64,000 bases of DNA from Lachnospiraceae bacterium G41. Lineage in GTDB: Bacteria; Bacillota; Clostridia; Lachnospirales; Lachnospiraceae. Each line of letters starts with the position of its first letter. Positions within the stretch are counted from its first letter, which is position 1. Made by a program: the position numbers and the translations under genes. The notes below the pieces were generated by a model, which was not told the origin of the DNA, did not search any database, and was given only the letters and a program-made list of their open reading frames with translations. This document shows, piece after piece, positions 44,863-54,298 of the stretch. The stretch is taken from NCBI GenBank assembly GCA_900100245.1, contig FNEU01000013.1, positions 1 to 64,000 of the forward strand. The letters run 5' to 3'.

Positions 44863-45600
44863 ATGCCAAATTTCAAATTTATTCTTACATATGACGGAAC
44901 AAAATATTACGGCTGGGAGCATCAGCCCAAGGTCGAGGAAACAATACAGGGAAAAATGGAAAGCGTTCTTTCAAGAATGCTGAACGAAGACGTGGAAGTG
45001 ATTGGGTGCGGCCGTACCGATGCGGGCGTAAGCGCAAGGGGTTATGTCTGCAACGCACATCTTAAAACAAACGATACACCTGAGGCAGTTAGGGATTATT
45101 TAAACAGATATCTTCCCGACAATATCTGCGTCGATTCATGCGTGATTGCAAGCGACAGATTTCATGCAAGATACAATGCAGTCGGAAAGACCTACAGATA
45201 CACCTGCTACATCGGCGATACAAAACCCGTATTTGACAGGAAATATGTTTATTCGCTTGATTTTAAACCCGATATCGAAGAAATGAGAAAAGCGGCAAAA
45301 TATCTGATGGGCGAACACGATTATGCTTCTTTTTGTTCAAATCCCAAAATGAAAAAATCCACAGTCAGAAAAGTGTATTCGATAGTAATTGAGAAAAACG
45401 GTGATTACTTAACCTTTACATATCACGGTTCAGGCTTCTTACAGCACATGGTAAGAATCATGACCGGTACTCTCCTTGAAGTCGGAGAAGGAAAACGTGA
45501 AGCCTCGTCAATCCCTGCTTTGATAGAAGCAAAAGAGCGAGCAAAAGCCGGAGCTTGCGCCCCGGCCAATGCCCTTTGCCTTATTAGGGTGGAGTATTGA
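44863..45600 (+). CDS. truA: tRNA pseudouridine(38-40) synthase
   Basis: TruA isomerises uridines 38-40 in the tRNA anticodon arm. The 245-residue protein starts MPNFKFILTYDGTKYYGWE, has the catalytic aspartate in GCGRTDAGVSARG (about 51-63), DRFHARYNAVGKTYRY and the C-terminal GSGFLQHMVRIMTGTLLEVG. Length is normal. I placed the start at ATG 44863, after AGGAA; a longer frame from 44824 adds 13 basic residues that include the inverted-repeat arm. The gene ends 21 nt from the convergent sugar permease with no terminator in the gap. Confidence 0.95.
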   Translation: MPNFKFILTYDGTKYYGWEHQPKVEETIQGKMESVLSRMLNEDVEVIGCGRTDAGVSARGYVCNAHLKTNDTPEAVRDYLNRYLPDNICVDSCVIASDRFHARYNAVGKTYRYTCYIGDTKPVFDRKYVYSLDFKPDIEEMRKAAKYLMGEHDYASFCSNPKMKKSTVRKVYSIVIEKNGDYLTFTYHGSGFLQHMVRIMTGTLLEVGEGKREASSIPALIEAKERAKAGACAPANALCLIRVEY

Positions 45601-45621
45601 GGAAATGAAAATTTGAAAAAC

Positions 45622-46650
45622 TTATGACCTCTTCTTTGCTCTCCTTGCAAGTACTACACTCTGCAGGAGGATAAAGAAGCACAACATTCCGCCGGTGGTA
45701 ATACTTTGCCACCAGGGATCGTTAAGTCCGCTGGAAACAACTATCTTTTTAATAGTTGTAAGTGTAAGGGTTCCGAAAAGAGTACCTACAACATTTCCTA
45801 CACCGCCGGTAAGAAGCGTGCCTCCGATAATCGAAGATGCAATCGCATTCATTTCCATACCTGCAGCGTTCGTTGCATTTCCGGCACCCGTATGCATCAT
45901 AAATACAAATCCCGAAACACCGCTTAAGAGTCCGCTTAAAACATAGCTTATAAAGCGGGTTCTTTTTACGTTGATACCAAGCATCAAAGCACTCTGCTGG
46001 TTACCGCCCATCGCATAGAAGTTACGGCCGAGCTTAAAGTATTTGAGTAATACAAGAATCAGTAATACACAAACAAAAGCAATCACTACGCCAAGTTCAA
46101 TTCTGGCCGGAACTCTGTTACCGTTCTTGGCAACATAACCGAGCCATGGTATCTCTATTTTTACATCACGAAGTTTTGCAAAGCCTTCATGGTCAATCTT
46201 CTGGGGATTAACCGAAAGTATTGTCGTAAAACCTCTTGCGAAAAACATACCCGCTAACGTTACTATAAAGGGCTGTATTTCCAGATAACTTACAAGGAAT
46301 CCGTGAACCAGTCCGAAAGCAACTCCGATACCGAGTGCAAGAAGGACTGATACAAATATATTTCCGCCATTGTTTAAATAGATTATGCAACTCATTACAA
46401 CCAGTGAAGTTACAGCACCTACGCTGATATCGATGCCGCCGCCGATCATTACGATTGTTAAACCGCAGGATACGATAATAAGACTCGCATTGTCGTTAAG
46501 CATATCGAATATCTGCTGCGCATGTAGGAAACCGCCTCGAAGGAATGCCATTGCAAGCAGATACATTGCAACGAATATAAAGATTGTAATCGTCATTAAA
46601 AGCTGAGTATCTGTAAGCGGTTCTCTGCGAAAATCTCTGTTATTTCTCAT
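45622..46650 (-). CDS. Sugar ABC transporter permease 2 (YjfF-like)
   Basis: This 342-residue permease belongs to the ribose/galactofuranose BPD_transp_2 family, with about ten hydrophobic segments. It has GLTIVMIGGGIDISVGAVTSL (about 62-82) and ASSIIGGTLLTGGVGNVVGTLFG (about 275-300), the region contacting the ATPase. As the second of two adjacent, unlike permeases it forms a heterodimer, as in the YtfQRT-YjfF galactofuranose system of E. coli. It follows permease 1 by 2 nt and ends the operon. Confidence 0.85.
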   Translation of the reverse strand: MRNNRDFRREPLTDTQLLMTITIFIFVAMYLLAMAFLRGGFLHAQQIFDMLNDNASLIIVSCGLTIVMIGGGIDISVGAVTSLVVMSCIIYLNNGGNIFVSVLLALGIGVAFGLVHGFLVSYLEIQPFIVTLAGMFFARGFTTILSVNPQKIDHEGFAKLRDVKIEIPWLGYVAKNGNRVPARIELGVVIAFVCVLLILVLLKYFKLGRNFYAMGGNQQSALMLGINVKRTRFISYVLSGLLSGVSGFVFMMHTGAGNATNAAGMEMNAIASSIIGGTLLTGGVGNVVGTLFGTLTLTTIKKIVVSSGLNDPWWQSITTGGMLCFFILLQSVVLARRAKKRS

Positions 46651-46652
46651 AA

Positions 46653-47732
46653 TTATTCCGCTCCTTTCATTGATACTCTTTGTTTATTGCTTTTTACCCT
46701 GGACACGGTCTTTTGGAATTTACTCTTAATAACGGGAGATCCGATTACAACGAGAAGGATGATAACTATAGCCTTGTAAGCCTTTACATCCGTTGAAGGA
46801 ACCTTCATTGCATAAAGAGTAATGGTAAGCATCTGAATAACATAAGCACCGATAATACTTCCGCTTATCTTAAACTTACCGCCGCCTAAGTTGTTACCGC
46901 CGATGGCAACCGCAAGGATGGCATCCATTTCGATATCAAGTAAGAGTGTCTCGTGGTTTATAAGACCGAGACGGCTTACACCGATGGTACCTGCAACTGC
47001 CACGCAAAGTCCTAAGATGATAAAAGATAAAAGCTTTATGAATGTGGAATTGATACCGTTAAGACGTGCAGCGCTTCCGTTGATACCTACCGACTGTGTG
47101 AAAAGTTCAAGTGAGGTAAAGTGAAATACAAGTACGAAAATGATTGCTACTGTGATAACGATAAGCACCGGTGTGGGAACCGGAATGCCCGGAATAAATC
47201 CGCCTATTGCGGTAATAATGGGGCTTGAAACCGTAGGTGTCGCACCACCGTTAATCCAGTATGCTATCGAACGTCCGCACGTGTATAGGATTAGCGTCGC
47301 TATCATCGGTTGTATCTTAAACACCGAAACAAGAGTTCCGTTAAATGCACCGAAGATCATTGCGACCACACATGCGAAAAGAAATGCTGCCGCAACGGTT
47401 ACTCCCGTAATATTGGGAGATACTTTAAGAATTTTTACAAATGCACTGCCGGCTATGGCTGCTGCGGCACCGACACTGATATCCTGTCCGCCGCAGGCTG
47501 CGGTTACAAGTGTCATGCCCATTGCAAGAACAGCCAGTTCGCTTGCACCGTTTATAATACTTATGAGGTTGCCCGCAAGTACCATGTTTCCGTTGTTGTT
47601 CTGTGTAATCTCAATTGAGAAGAACGACGGATCTCTAACCAGGTTAAAACCTACCAAAAAGAGAATGGCAATAATGGGAATTGTAAGCTGGCCGAGCCCG
47701 CCCTTAAAAAATCTTCTGAAGTTATCCTTCAT
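46653..47732 (-). CDS. Sugar ABC transporter permease 1 (YtfT-like)
   Basis: This 359-residue BPD_transp_2 permease has MGMTLVTAACGGQDISVGAAAAIAG (about 70-94) and AILAVAIGGNNLGGGKFKISGSIIGA (about 270-295), typical of the RbsC/YtfT group. Its start overlaps the ATPase gene by 11 nt. It pairs with the YjfF-like permease downstream. The exact sugar cannot be read from the permease, but similarity of the whole operon points to galactofuranose or a related hexo/pentofuranose. Confidence 0.85.
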   Translation of the reverse strand: MKDNFRRFFKGGLGQLTIPIIAILFLVGFNLVRDPSFFSIEITQNNNGNMVLAGNLISIINGASELAVLAMGMTLVTAACGGQDISVGAAAAIAGSAFVKILKVSPNITGVTVAAAFLFACVVAMIFGAFNGTLVSVFKIQPMIATLILYTCGRSIAYWINGGATPTVSSPIITAIGGFIPGIPVPTPVLIVITVAIIFVLVFHFTSLELFTQSVGINGSAARLNGINSTFIKLLSFIILGLCVAVAGTIGVSRLGLINHETLLLDIEMDAILAVAIGGNNLGGGKFKISGSIIGAYVIQMLTITLYAMKVPSTDVKAYKAIVIILLVVIGSPVIKSKFQKTVSRVKSNKQRVSMKGAE

Positions 47733-49233
47733 TTACAGCCTCCCCTCCGGCTATGGTCTTCATAACCTGCGCCTGATTTAAATCGGAGCCTGTTAATTCT
47801 CCGACGATATGTCTGTCTCTCATAACAATAAGACGCGAACATGTACGAAGCATCTCTTCTACTTCGGATGAAATAAATGTAACGCTTACTCCGTCCTCAG
47901 CCAGTTTAAGAACCAGTTTCTGGATCTCAAGTTTGGTCCCTACGTCAATACCTCTGGTAGGTTCATCCAGTATAAGATAATCGGGATGAGTCAAAAGCCA
48001 TCTTGCTAAAATAACCTTCTGCTGGTTACCGCCGCTTAACGATCCGACCGGAGTTTCCCTGCTGGCTGTTTTTATGTTAAGAACCTTGATGTATTCATCC
48101 GCAAATGCTTCCGCTTCGCTTCTTGAAATGGGCTTAAAGAATCCCTTCATTACCTGGAGAGCAAGGATGATATTCTCACGTACCGAAAGCTCCGCAATAA
48201 TACCGTCTCTCTTTCTGTCTTCTGCCAGATAACCGATACCGTGCTTCATGGCATCAATGGGTTTTGTAATCTTTACGTCTTCGCCCTTTATTTTAACGTT
48301 GCCGCCATTAACCTTGTCGGCACCGAAGATTGCTCTTACACTCTCGCTTCGTCCCGAACCAAGAAGACCGGTAAAACCGTTAACCTCGCCTTTGTGAATA
48401 CAAAAATCAAAAGGCATGGCTTCATTACTTGAAAGAGACTCGGCTTCATAAAATATTTCTTTGTTTTCAACCTTTTTTTCTTCTGTTTCTCCAAGGTTTG
48501 AAAGTTCGTCAAGTTCTTTACCGATCATCTTGGCAACCAGTTCAACCTGGGGAAGTTCTTCTGTCAAATACTCACCTACGAGTTCACCGTTTCTTAGAAC
48601 CGTGATACGATCACATACTTCGTATACCTGCTCGAGGAAGTGAGTAACAAATATAATTCCGACACCCTGTTTTTTCAGATCTCTCATAAGATCAAAAAGC
48701 ATATTAACTTCTTTGTCGTCCAAAGAAGATGTAGGTTCGTCCAAAATAAGAACCTTACATTCCATATCAACCGCACGTGCAATCGCTACCATCTGCTGAA
48801 CGGCGAGCGAACAGCTTCCGAGCTGCTGTGATGCTCTTGCGGGGATTCCCAATTTTTTAAGGATTTCATTGGCACGATTTTCGTTATCTCTGTGAAATAC
48901 TAGTGCACCCTCTCCACGACCGATAAACATATTCTCGGCAACCGTAAGATTCGGGCAGAGCGTAATCTCCTGATAAACCGTACTGATACCCTTGTTCTGT
49001 GCATCCTGAGGTGAATGAATCGATACATTCATTCCTTCAACGGTTATTTCACCGCCATCCATTCCGTAAACGCCCGTAAGGATTTTTATGAGCGTAGATT
49101 TTCCGGCGCCGTTTTCTCCCATCAAAGCATGGATTTCACCTTTTCTTAAAGTAAAATCCACATCACTTAAGGCTTTAACGCCCGGAAAAACTTTATTTAT
49201 ATGTCGCATCTGCAGTAATTCAACTTCCTGCAT
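47722..49233 (-). CDS. Sugar ABC transporter ATP-binding protein (YtfR/RbsA-like)
   Basis: This 503-residue protein contains two fused ATPase domains. The first has Walker A GENGAGKST (about 38-46), a signature region at LGSCSLAVQQMVAIARAV and Walker B VLILDEPTSSLDD. The second has a divergent P-loop GLLGSGRSE, signature LSGGNQQKVILARWL and Walker B YLILDEPTRGIDVG, the usual RbsA/MglA arrangement. GGAGG sits 7 nt upstream of the ATG. The gene follows the binding-protein gene by 85 nt and overlaps the first permease. Confidence 0.93.
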   Translation of the reverse strand: MQEVELLQMRHINKVFPGVKALSDVDFTLRKGEIHALMGENGAGKSTLIKILTGVYGMDGGEITVEGMNVSIHSPQDAQNKGISTVYQEITLCPNLTVAENMFIGRGEGALVFHRDNENRANEILKKLGIPARASQQLGSCSLAVQQMVAIARAVDMECKVLILDEPTSSLDDKEVNMLFDLMRDLKKQGVGIIFVTHFLEQVYEVCDRITVLRNGELVGEYLTEELPQVELVAKMIGKELDELSNLGETEEKKVENKEIFYEAESLSSNEAMPFDFCIHKGEVNGFTGLLGSGRSESVRAIFGADKVNGGNVKIKGEDVKITKPIDAMKHGIGYLAEDRKRDGIIAELSVRENIILALQVMKGFFKPISRSEAEAFADEYIKVLNIKTASRETPVGSLSGGNQQKVILARWLLTHPDYLILDEPTRGIDVGTKLEIQKLVLKLAEDGVSVTFISSEVEEMLRTCSRLIVMRDRHIVGELTGSDLNQAQVMKTIAGGEAVNEG

Positions 49234-49318
49234 AATCGTTCCTCCGTTAATTTTTTATGGCGCAGCCGGGCTGATTATTTCACAGCCCAGCCACGCCATG
49301 TAGGTAGGTTCAATTTAA

Positions 49319-50305
49319 TTATTCGCCTAAACCGTATGTATTGATGTCGTCATCTGTAAGAGTCTTAGCATCGAAACCTTTTTCTTCGTTGATAATCTTC
49401 TTGGATGTAACTGTCTTCTTGCCCTGGATAATATCGCTGATGATCTGTGCCTGGAAAGGTGAGCACTGTCCGTCATAGTTCCAGTTGCCGGCCTTTAATT
49501 CTCTTAAAGCCCACTTGTTGCAGTCAAAGCCCATAACAACAACTTTGCCGTTGATACCATGAGAGATACCTGCTTCGTCAAGAGCTGCTACGGCACCTTT
49601 AGCCATACCGTCGTTCTCTGCGTAGATTACGTTGAAGTCATCACCGCTGTTGATAACGGATTCAACGATCTTCTTAGCTTCTGCTTCGTCCCATGTAGCT
49701 GTCTGCTGAACAACCTTGTTCATCTTGCCTGATGCGAACTGAGCGTCAAGAGCACCTGTACGTCCGATCTGAGCATCCGAACCCATAGCACCCTGGATAT
49801 GGATTACATTGTACTCATCGAGGTTCTGTGCAAGTAACCAGTTAACTGCTGTTTCGCCTTCTTTGCTCATGTCTGAAACAACTGCTGCTTCGTAGAGACT
49901 TTCGTCTACATCGATCATACGGTCGAAAAGGAATACTTTAATTCCGGCTTCTTTAGCTTTCTTTAAAACTTCATCCCAACCGGTTGTTTCTGCTGCTGAA
50001 ATAAGCAGATAGTCAACACCTTCAGTGATAAATCCCTGAGCTGCCTGAAGCTGCTCGTCGTTCTTCAAACTGTAAGCTGTCTTAAGTTCATAACCGTTTG
50101 CTGCAGAGAAAACAGCTTCCATGTCCTTAACGTTAGCTTCACGGTAACCTGATTCTGAAGGAGGGTTGTTTACAACACCAACCTTGATAGGTCCCTTTGA
50201 TCCGCCTGAAGAACCTGTTCCGCCTCCTGTTGTACAAGCTGAGAATAAAAGCGTTGTAACAAGTGAAGCAATGAGAAGTAACGACCCAAATTTTTTCTTT
50301 GTCAT
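49319..50305 (-). CDS. Sugar-binding lipoprotein of the ABC operon
   Basis: This 328-residue periplasmic-binding-type 1 protein is anchored by a lipobox LFSAC (about 20-24), followed by a glycine/serine linker TTGGGTGSSGG. The ligand domain has VGVVNNPPSESGYREANVKDM, AAQGFITEGVDYLLISAAETTGWDEVL, FLFDRMIDVDES and VVMGFDCNKWALREL. This is the YtfQ/RbsB type. AAGGAGG precedes the ATG. It heads the transporter operon and is separated from the sensory operon by a terminator. It is presumably the transport receptor, distinct from the 53160 protein. Confidence 0.9.
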   Translation of the reverse strand: MTKKKFGSLLLIASLVTTLLFSACTTGGGTGSSGGSKGPIKVGVVNNPPSESGYREANVKDMEAVFSAANGYELKTAYSLKNDEQLQAAQGFITEGVDYLLISAAETTGWDEVLKKAKEAGIKVFLFDRMIDVDESLYEAAVVSDMSKEGETAVNWLLAQNLDEYNVIHIQGAMGSDAQIGRTGALDAQFASGKMNKVVQQTATWDEAEAKKIVESVINSGDDFNVIYAENDGMAKGAVAALDEAGISHGINGKVVVMGFDCNKWALRELKAGNWNYDGQCSPFQAQIISDIIQGKKTVTSKKIINEEKGFDAKTLTDDDINTYGLGE

Positions 50306-50365
50306 CTTATTTTTTCCTCCTTATAATTTGTCGCACCGCGACTGTTTAACTGAATGATAGAGCAT

Positions 50366-50428
50366 AAAAAAAAGAAGGTAAATCAAGCATCATACCGACT
50401 TGGTTGAATATAATCCTGATTTGCCTTC
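50366..50428 (-). terminator. Terminator after the response regulator gene
   Basis: GAAGGTAAATCA (50374-50385) and TGATTTGCCTTC (50417-50428) pair over 12 bp with one wobble around a long loop. On the minus strand eight Ts follow (50366-50373). It splits the sensory operon from the transporter operon. The next bases hold GTCGC/GCGAC (50329-50341), a small palindrome before the binding-protein gene. Confidence 0.75.
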
Positions 50429-50456
50429 ACTTTTTTAAAAACGGTTAAAAATTATT

Positions 50457-51710
50457 TTATTCCGGTTGATTTTGATACTGCGAACGATAATCCGACGGCG
50501 TCATTCCGACATTTTTCTTAAAGATATAACTGAAATAATGGGAATCGTTATATCCTATCTCCGTGGCTATCTGAGAACTTTTAAGATTACTCGTTTTAAG
50601 CAGTTCTTTTGCTTTGCTGAGTCTTAAATATATAAGATATTCCGTAAACGACTGACCGGTTGTCTGAGAAAAAACGGTAGAAAATCTGCTCTTACTCATA
50701 TTAACCGCTTTTGCGACATCCTGAAGCATCAGGTTCGCATTGGAATAATTTTGTGACATGTACAATTTGGCTTCGCTTATAACCGAAGGCACTTTTTCAT
50801 CGGACACTTCGCCCATTTCCCTTACTCCTAAAATAACCGCACGCTCGTCTTTTCTTTCTGCAAGAAGGTGTCTTATATGTCTTGCGGTTTTAAAGCTCTG
50901 GAAAATTTTCTCGGGGTTATCCACTATTTCGCCTATGCCCACACGGATTTCCTTGCACTCGGATCTTTCGAGTTCCTGTGATAAAGATGTGGCAACAGCG
51001 TATGCTCTCTCTTCCGCATCTTCTGCGGTATCTCCTAAAACAAGCAGTCTTGTACCTGTACGGCTTGCGGATGCATTAACTATTCCGCCGCTGCTTTCCG
51101 CTAAAAGAGCAGCCGCTTCCTGACCTGTACCGGTAGGAGAAAAAGCAGCATCGATTACAACGTAAAAAGGTGCAGGAACGGGACATCCCATGCTACGAAG
51201 CTGTTTCAAAACATTGTGCGCATCCTCTAATGCGGTTTCATCGGAGAAAAGCGAACCGATGAGTTTTTCTTTTAGGAACTTGCCTCCGTCCTCCATTCTT
51301 GCACGAAGGCTTGCCGCATGCTCGAGGGTTTTTCTTTCTTCTTTTAACTGTGCGCTTACCTTATCAAGCGCTTCTCTTAAATCCGCGGAATTAATCGGTT
51401 TTAAAAGATATTCTCTTACGCCGAGCTTGATGCACTGTCTTGCGTATTCGAATTCATCGTAACCGCTTAAAACTATAATGCCTATCCAGGGCATCTGGCT
51501 CTTTAATTCCCTGCAGAGTTCCAGACCGTCCATAAAAGGCATTTTAATATCTGTTATAACTATATCGGGGTTGGTGTCGCGAATAATAGGAAGCGCCATC
51601 TCTCCGTCAGGTGCTTCTCCGACAAGCGAATAAGGAGTATCTTCCCACGGGAAAGATTCTCTTATTCCTTCTCTTATTACTATTTCATCATCAACCAGAA
51701 ATACTTTCAT
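50457..51710 (-). CDS. YesN-like response regulator, AraC family
   Basis: This 417-residue regulator has an N-terminal receiver (about 1-120) with phospho-acceptor aspartate in IVITDIKMPFMDGLE, threonine/serine switch in IIVLSGYDEF and lysine in YLLKPINSA. A middle region follows, then a C-terminal AraC HTH pair (about 310-412; LMLQDVAKAVNMSKSRFSTVF, SSQIATEIGYNDSHYFSYIFKK). It overlaps the histidine kinase gene by 20 nt. It probably activates the sugar ABC operon just downstream; the target site is not identifiable by eye. Confidence 0.93.
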   Translation of the reverse strand: MKVFLVDDEIVIREGIRESFPWEDTPYSLVGEAPDGEMALPIIRDTNPDIVITDIKMPFMDGLELCRELKSQMPWIGIIVLSGYDEFEYARQCIKLGVREYLLKPINSADLREALDKVSAQLKEERKTLEHAASLRARMEDGGKFLKEKLIGSLFSDETALEDAHNVLKQLRSMGCPVPAPFYVVIDAAFSPTGTGQEAAALLAESSGGIVNASASRTGTRLLVLGDTAEDAEERAYAVATSLSQELERSECKEIRVGIGEIVDNPEKIFQSFKTARHIRHLLAERKDERAVILGVREMGEVSDEKVPSVISEAKLYMSQNYSNANLMLQDVAKAVNMSKSRFSTVFSQTTGQSFTEYLIYLRLSKAKELLKTSNLKSSQIATEIGYNDSHYFSYIFKKNVGMTPSDYRSQYQNQPE

Positions 51711-53160
51711 GTTCCGATATCTCCTCTTTCGTTCTGCAAGGTACCTTAAAGCTTACCTTCGTACCTTCCGAATTACTTTCTATCATAAGTCCGTCTGCCT
51801 GGTTATAGTACAGACGAATTCTCATATTTACGTTTACGAGGCCGAAACCGCCTCCACCGCCCTCGCTGACGGAAGGCTGGCCTTTCTTCATTCTTTCGTT
51901 TAAATCTTCAAGCTGTTCCTCAGTCATTCCCAGACCCGTATCGGAAACAGAAAATACAAGGAAACCGTCTTCGGCTTTTCCCTCAACCTTAATCATACCG
52001 CCGCCACGTTTGATTTTAATGCCATGGTAAAGCGCATTTTCAATTAATGGCTGAAGCATCAGCTTAAGCATATAGTATTCACCGATTTCATCGGGAATAT
52101 CGATTTCGTATTTCATGATATCGCGGTATCTTGTCTGCTGAATCTTAAGATAACCTTCGATATGTTTTTTCTCCTGACTGATAGGAATCCAGTCGGCACC
52201 GGATGAAAGGCTGATTCTGAAGAAGTCGCTTAGCGCACTGGTAAGCTGGATAACTTCGTCTTTTTCTCCTGCCTCGGCTTTCCACATAATAGCATCAAGC
52301 GTATTGTAAAGGAAGTGCGGATTTATCTGCGCCTGAAGAGTTCTGAGTTCTGCCTTTCTTAACCTTTTGGCATCGAGTTCACTCTTTTTCATCATGGCTT
52401 CCAGATCGTCGGCCATGGAATTAACCTGCTTGGTAAGGTTTCTAAGTTCGGTAACATCCGTGTCCGGAAGTCTCGCATCAAGAGTACCTTCTGCTAAAAG
52501 AGCCGTTACCTTTTCAAGTTCTTCGATGGGCTGTCTTACAAAGAAAGCAGTCTTTTTCATCGATCTGTTTCTAAACCATATCGCGAGAATAACTATGATT
52601 ACTTCGGCAGCGGCAGTAATAATGATAACCCATAAAAGGCTGATACTCATCTTAGCGGAAGATTCGATTTCTTTGGCTACGTATTCGTTTAACATACTGT
52701 CGACGAGCGCAGCAACGTCTCTGACTTCAACTAACACCGCTTCGTTTTCAACAACCGGAACCTGCTTGTCGATATTGTCTCTTATGATATCGACATAATT
52801 TTCCAGCGTTTCCATGGTACGGCCTGCGACCATCAAAGAAAGACGGTTCTCCTCGCTTGTTTCCTCGGAAATTCTTTCTACCGTATCTTCAACATCATGC
52901 ATCATGACATAGATTTTGCTTTCCGCAAAAGTCTCACGTCCGCTGATGATGTTCCACGCAGCTCCGGGAATGTCTTCCGCAACAACGGTTTTAAGACCTG
53001 CAATTGTTTCCATTCTCTGAATGGAGCTGTGATATTTATACGCGTAAAAAAGCATCAGCAAAAGACTGATTATAATAGGGAATACAAGCATAAGAACCAT
53101 TCTGTGCGAAAGGTCGTTTATTCGCCCGAGTATGCTTTTTTCTTTGCCTGTTCTTTTCAT
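51691..53160 (-). CDS. YesM-like sensor histidine kinase
   Basis: This 489-residue membrane kinase has two membrane segments (about 22-42 and 172-195) flanking an external domain of about 130 helical residues. HAMP follows (about 200-260), then the phospho-acceptor LQAINPHFLYNTLDAIMWK-type motif (QINPHFLYNTLDA) and an HATPase domain with QPLIENALYHGI and DTGLGM. This is the His_kinase/LytS-YesM class. ATG 53160 is preferred to TTG 53163, because GAGG then has proper spacing. The ATG overlaps the stop of the binding-protein gene (TGATG), so receptor and kinase are translationally coupled. Confidence 0.93.
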   Translation of the reverse strand: MKRTGKEKSILGRINDLSHRMVLMLVFPIIISLLLMLFYAYKYHSSIQRMETIAGLKTVVAEDIPGAAWNIISGRETFAESKIYVMMHDVEDTVERISEETSEENRLSLMVAGRTMETLENYVDIIRDNIDKQVPVVENEAVLVEVRDVAALVDSMLNEYVAKEIESSAKMSISLLWVIIITAAAEVIIVILAIWFRNRSMKKTAFFVRQPIEELEKVTALLAEGTLDARLPDTDVTELRNLTKQVNSMADDLEAMMKKSELDAKRLRKAELRTLQAQINPHFLYNTLDAIMWKAEAGEKDEVIQLTSALSDFFRISLSSGADWIPISQEKKHIEGYLKIQQTRYRDIMKYEIDIPDEIGEYYMLKLMLQPLIENALYHGIKIKRGGGMIKVEGKAEDGFLVFSVSDTGLGMTEEQLEDLNERMKKGQPSVSEGGGGGFGLVNVNMRIRLYYNQADGLMIESNSEGTKVSFKVPCRTKEEISEHESISG

Positions 53161-54158
53161 CAATATCCTCTTTCGGGAATCTTGGAGGTATCCTGCTCAT
53201 CCGAGAAAACCTGTTCTACAGGATGGATAACTTCGTTAACTTCTTCGCCCGCTTTAAGTTTGATTGCGGTCTCCATTACTTCTTTGCCCAGTTTCGGAGT
53301 ACATTCCACAACACAGTTAATTTTGCCTTCTTTTAAAACATCTATGGCTTCCTGTCCGCCGTCTATCGAAATTATAATAATGTCTTTGCCGGGAGCATAT
53401 CCCGCCTTCTCTATCTCAGGCAGTGCGCCGAGCGTCATTTCGTCATTGTGCGAATAAATTACATCTATATCATCACCGTATTCGTCAAGCAGATATCTCA
53501 TGCATTCGGCACCGCGGCTTTTAAGAAAATCACCGTCAATGCTTTCAAGAATATTCATTCTCGAATCGTTTGCAATCGCATCCGCAAATCCCGCCTGACG
53601 CTGTCTCATGGGTGTCGAATTTTCCGTGCCCGTAATCTCCACGATATTTACATGGTCAAGACCGAGAGCATCGGCTTTTCTTATAAGGTACTCTCCCGCC
53701 ATGACACCTTCCCTGTAAAAGTCGGCGCCGATAAGGCATGTGGTAAGACCTTCTTTTTCGGTACTAATATCCCTGTCAACGAGAATAACGGGAATACCCG
53801 CATCCTTGGCTTCGGTCAGCACATTGTCCCAACCGTCTTCAACTATGGGCGAGAAAGCGATAACATCTACTTTATATGCTATAAATCTTCTGATGGCCGC
53901 AATCTGGTTTTCCTGCTTCTGATTGGCATTTTCGAACATCAAATTGATACCGTATTTTTCTGCCTGTTCCTCTATATCCTTGGTATTGCCGATTCTCCAT
54001 GCACTCTCCGACCCGATTTGCGAAAAACCTAAGATAAGACTTGTCTCGCTTTCCTGATTCGAGCCCTTTGAGCATCCCGCGAACAAAGATAACGAAAGCA
54101 CAAAGCCCACTGCCATGCAAATATATCTTTTTAATAACCCTTTTTTATGATTTCCCAT
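53160..54158 (-). CDS. YtfQ-like sugar-binding lipoprotein of the sensory operon
   Basis: This 332-residue binding protein has a lipobox SLFAGC (about residue 29). The ligand domain closely follows E. coli YtfQ: LGFSQIGSESAWR, NQKQENQIAAIRRFIAYKVD, FSPIVEDGWDNVL, VILVDRDI, VEITGTENSTPMRQRQAGF and IYSHNDEMTLGALPEI. Galactofuranose-type ligands are therefore likely. GAGGGA is 8 nt before ATG 54158; a longer frame to 54197 lacks support. It is cotranscribed with the kinase and regulator rather than the transporter, so it is probably the extracytoplasmic sensor. Promoter at 54200-54228. Confidence 0.9.
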   Translation of the reverse strand: MGNHKKGLLKRYICMAVGFVLSLSLFAGCSKGSNQESETSLILGFSQIGSESAWRIGNTKDIEEQAEKYGINLMFENANQKQENQIAAIRRFIAYKVDVIAFSPIVEDGWDNVLTEAKDAGIPVILVDRDISTEKEGLTTCLIGADFYREGVMAGEYLIRKADALGLDHVNIVEITGTENSTPMRQRQAGFADAIANDSRMNILESIDGDFLKSRGAECMRYLLDEYGDDIDVIYSHNDEMTLGALPEIEKAGYAPGKDIIIISIDGGQEAIDVLKEGKINCVVECTPKLGKEVMETAIKLKAGEEVNEVIHPVEQVFSDEQDTSKIPERGY

Positions 54159-54199
54159 ATCAATTTCCCTCTGAAATACGGAATTAATTTTCCACATAA

Positions 54200-54228
54200 A
54201 GTATATATTGAAAAGTATTATTTATCAA
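54200..54228 (-). promoter_or_regulatory. Promoter of the binding protein-kinase-regulator operon
   Basis: On the minus strand TTGATA (54223-54228), a 17-nt spacer and TATACT (54200-54205) lie 42 nt before ATG 54158. A divergent TATAAT (54274-54279) serves the plus-strand lipoprotein, so the 140-nt gap holds two outward promoters. Confidence 0.65.
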
Positions 54229-54298
54229 GAATTCCAAAACCCATAATAATGTGTTTCTTAATCGTATATATATTATAATGGGATAAAGGAGATTGATT

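Noticed and set aside
45423-45650. A 75-codon minus-strand frame across the truA/permease junction
   Set aside because: It lies almost entirely antisense to the well-supported truA 3' end and has no ribosome site or family likeness.
50329-50341. GTCGC-ACC-GCGAC palindrome as a binding site of the YesN-like regulator
   Set aside because: It is short and seen once. AraC-type regulators usually use direct repeats, so I noted it in passing without making it a feature.
53872-54120. Overlapping minus-strand frame within the YtfQ-like gene
   Set aside because: It is an alternative reading frame of a strongly conserved binding protein.
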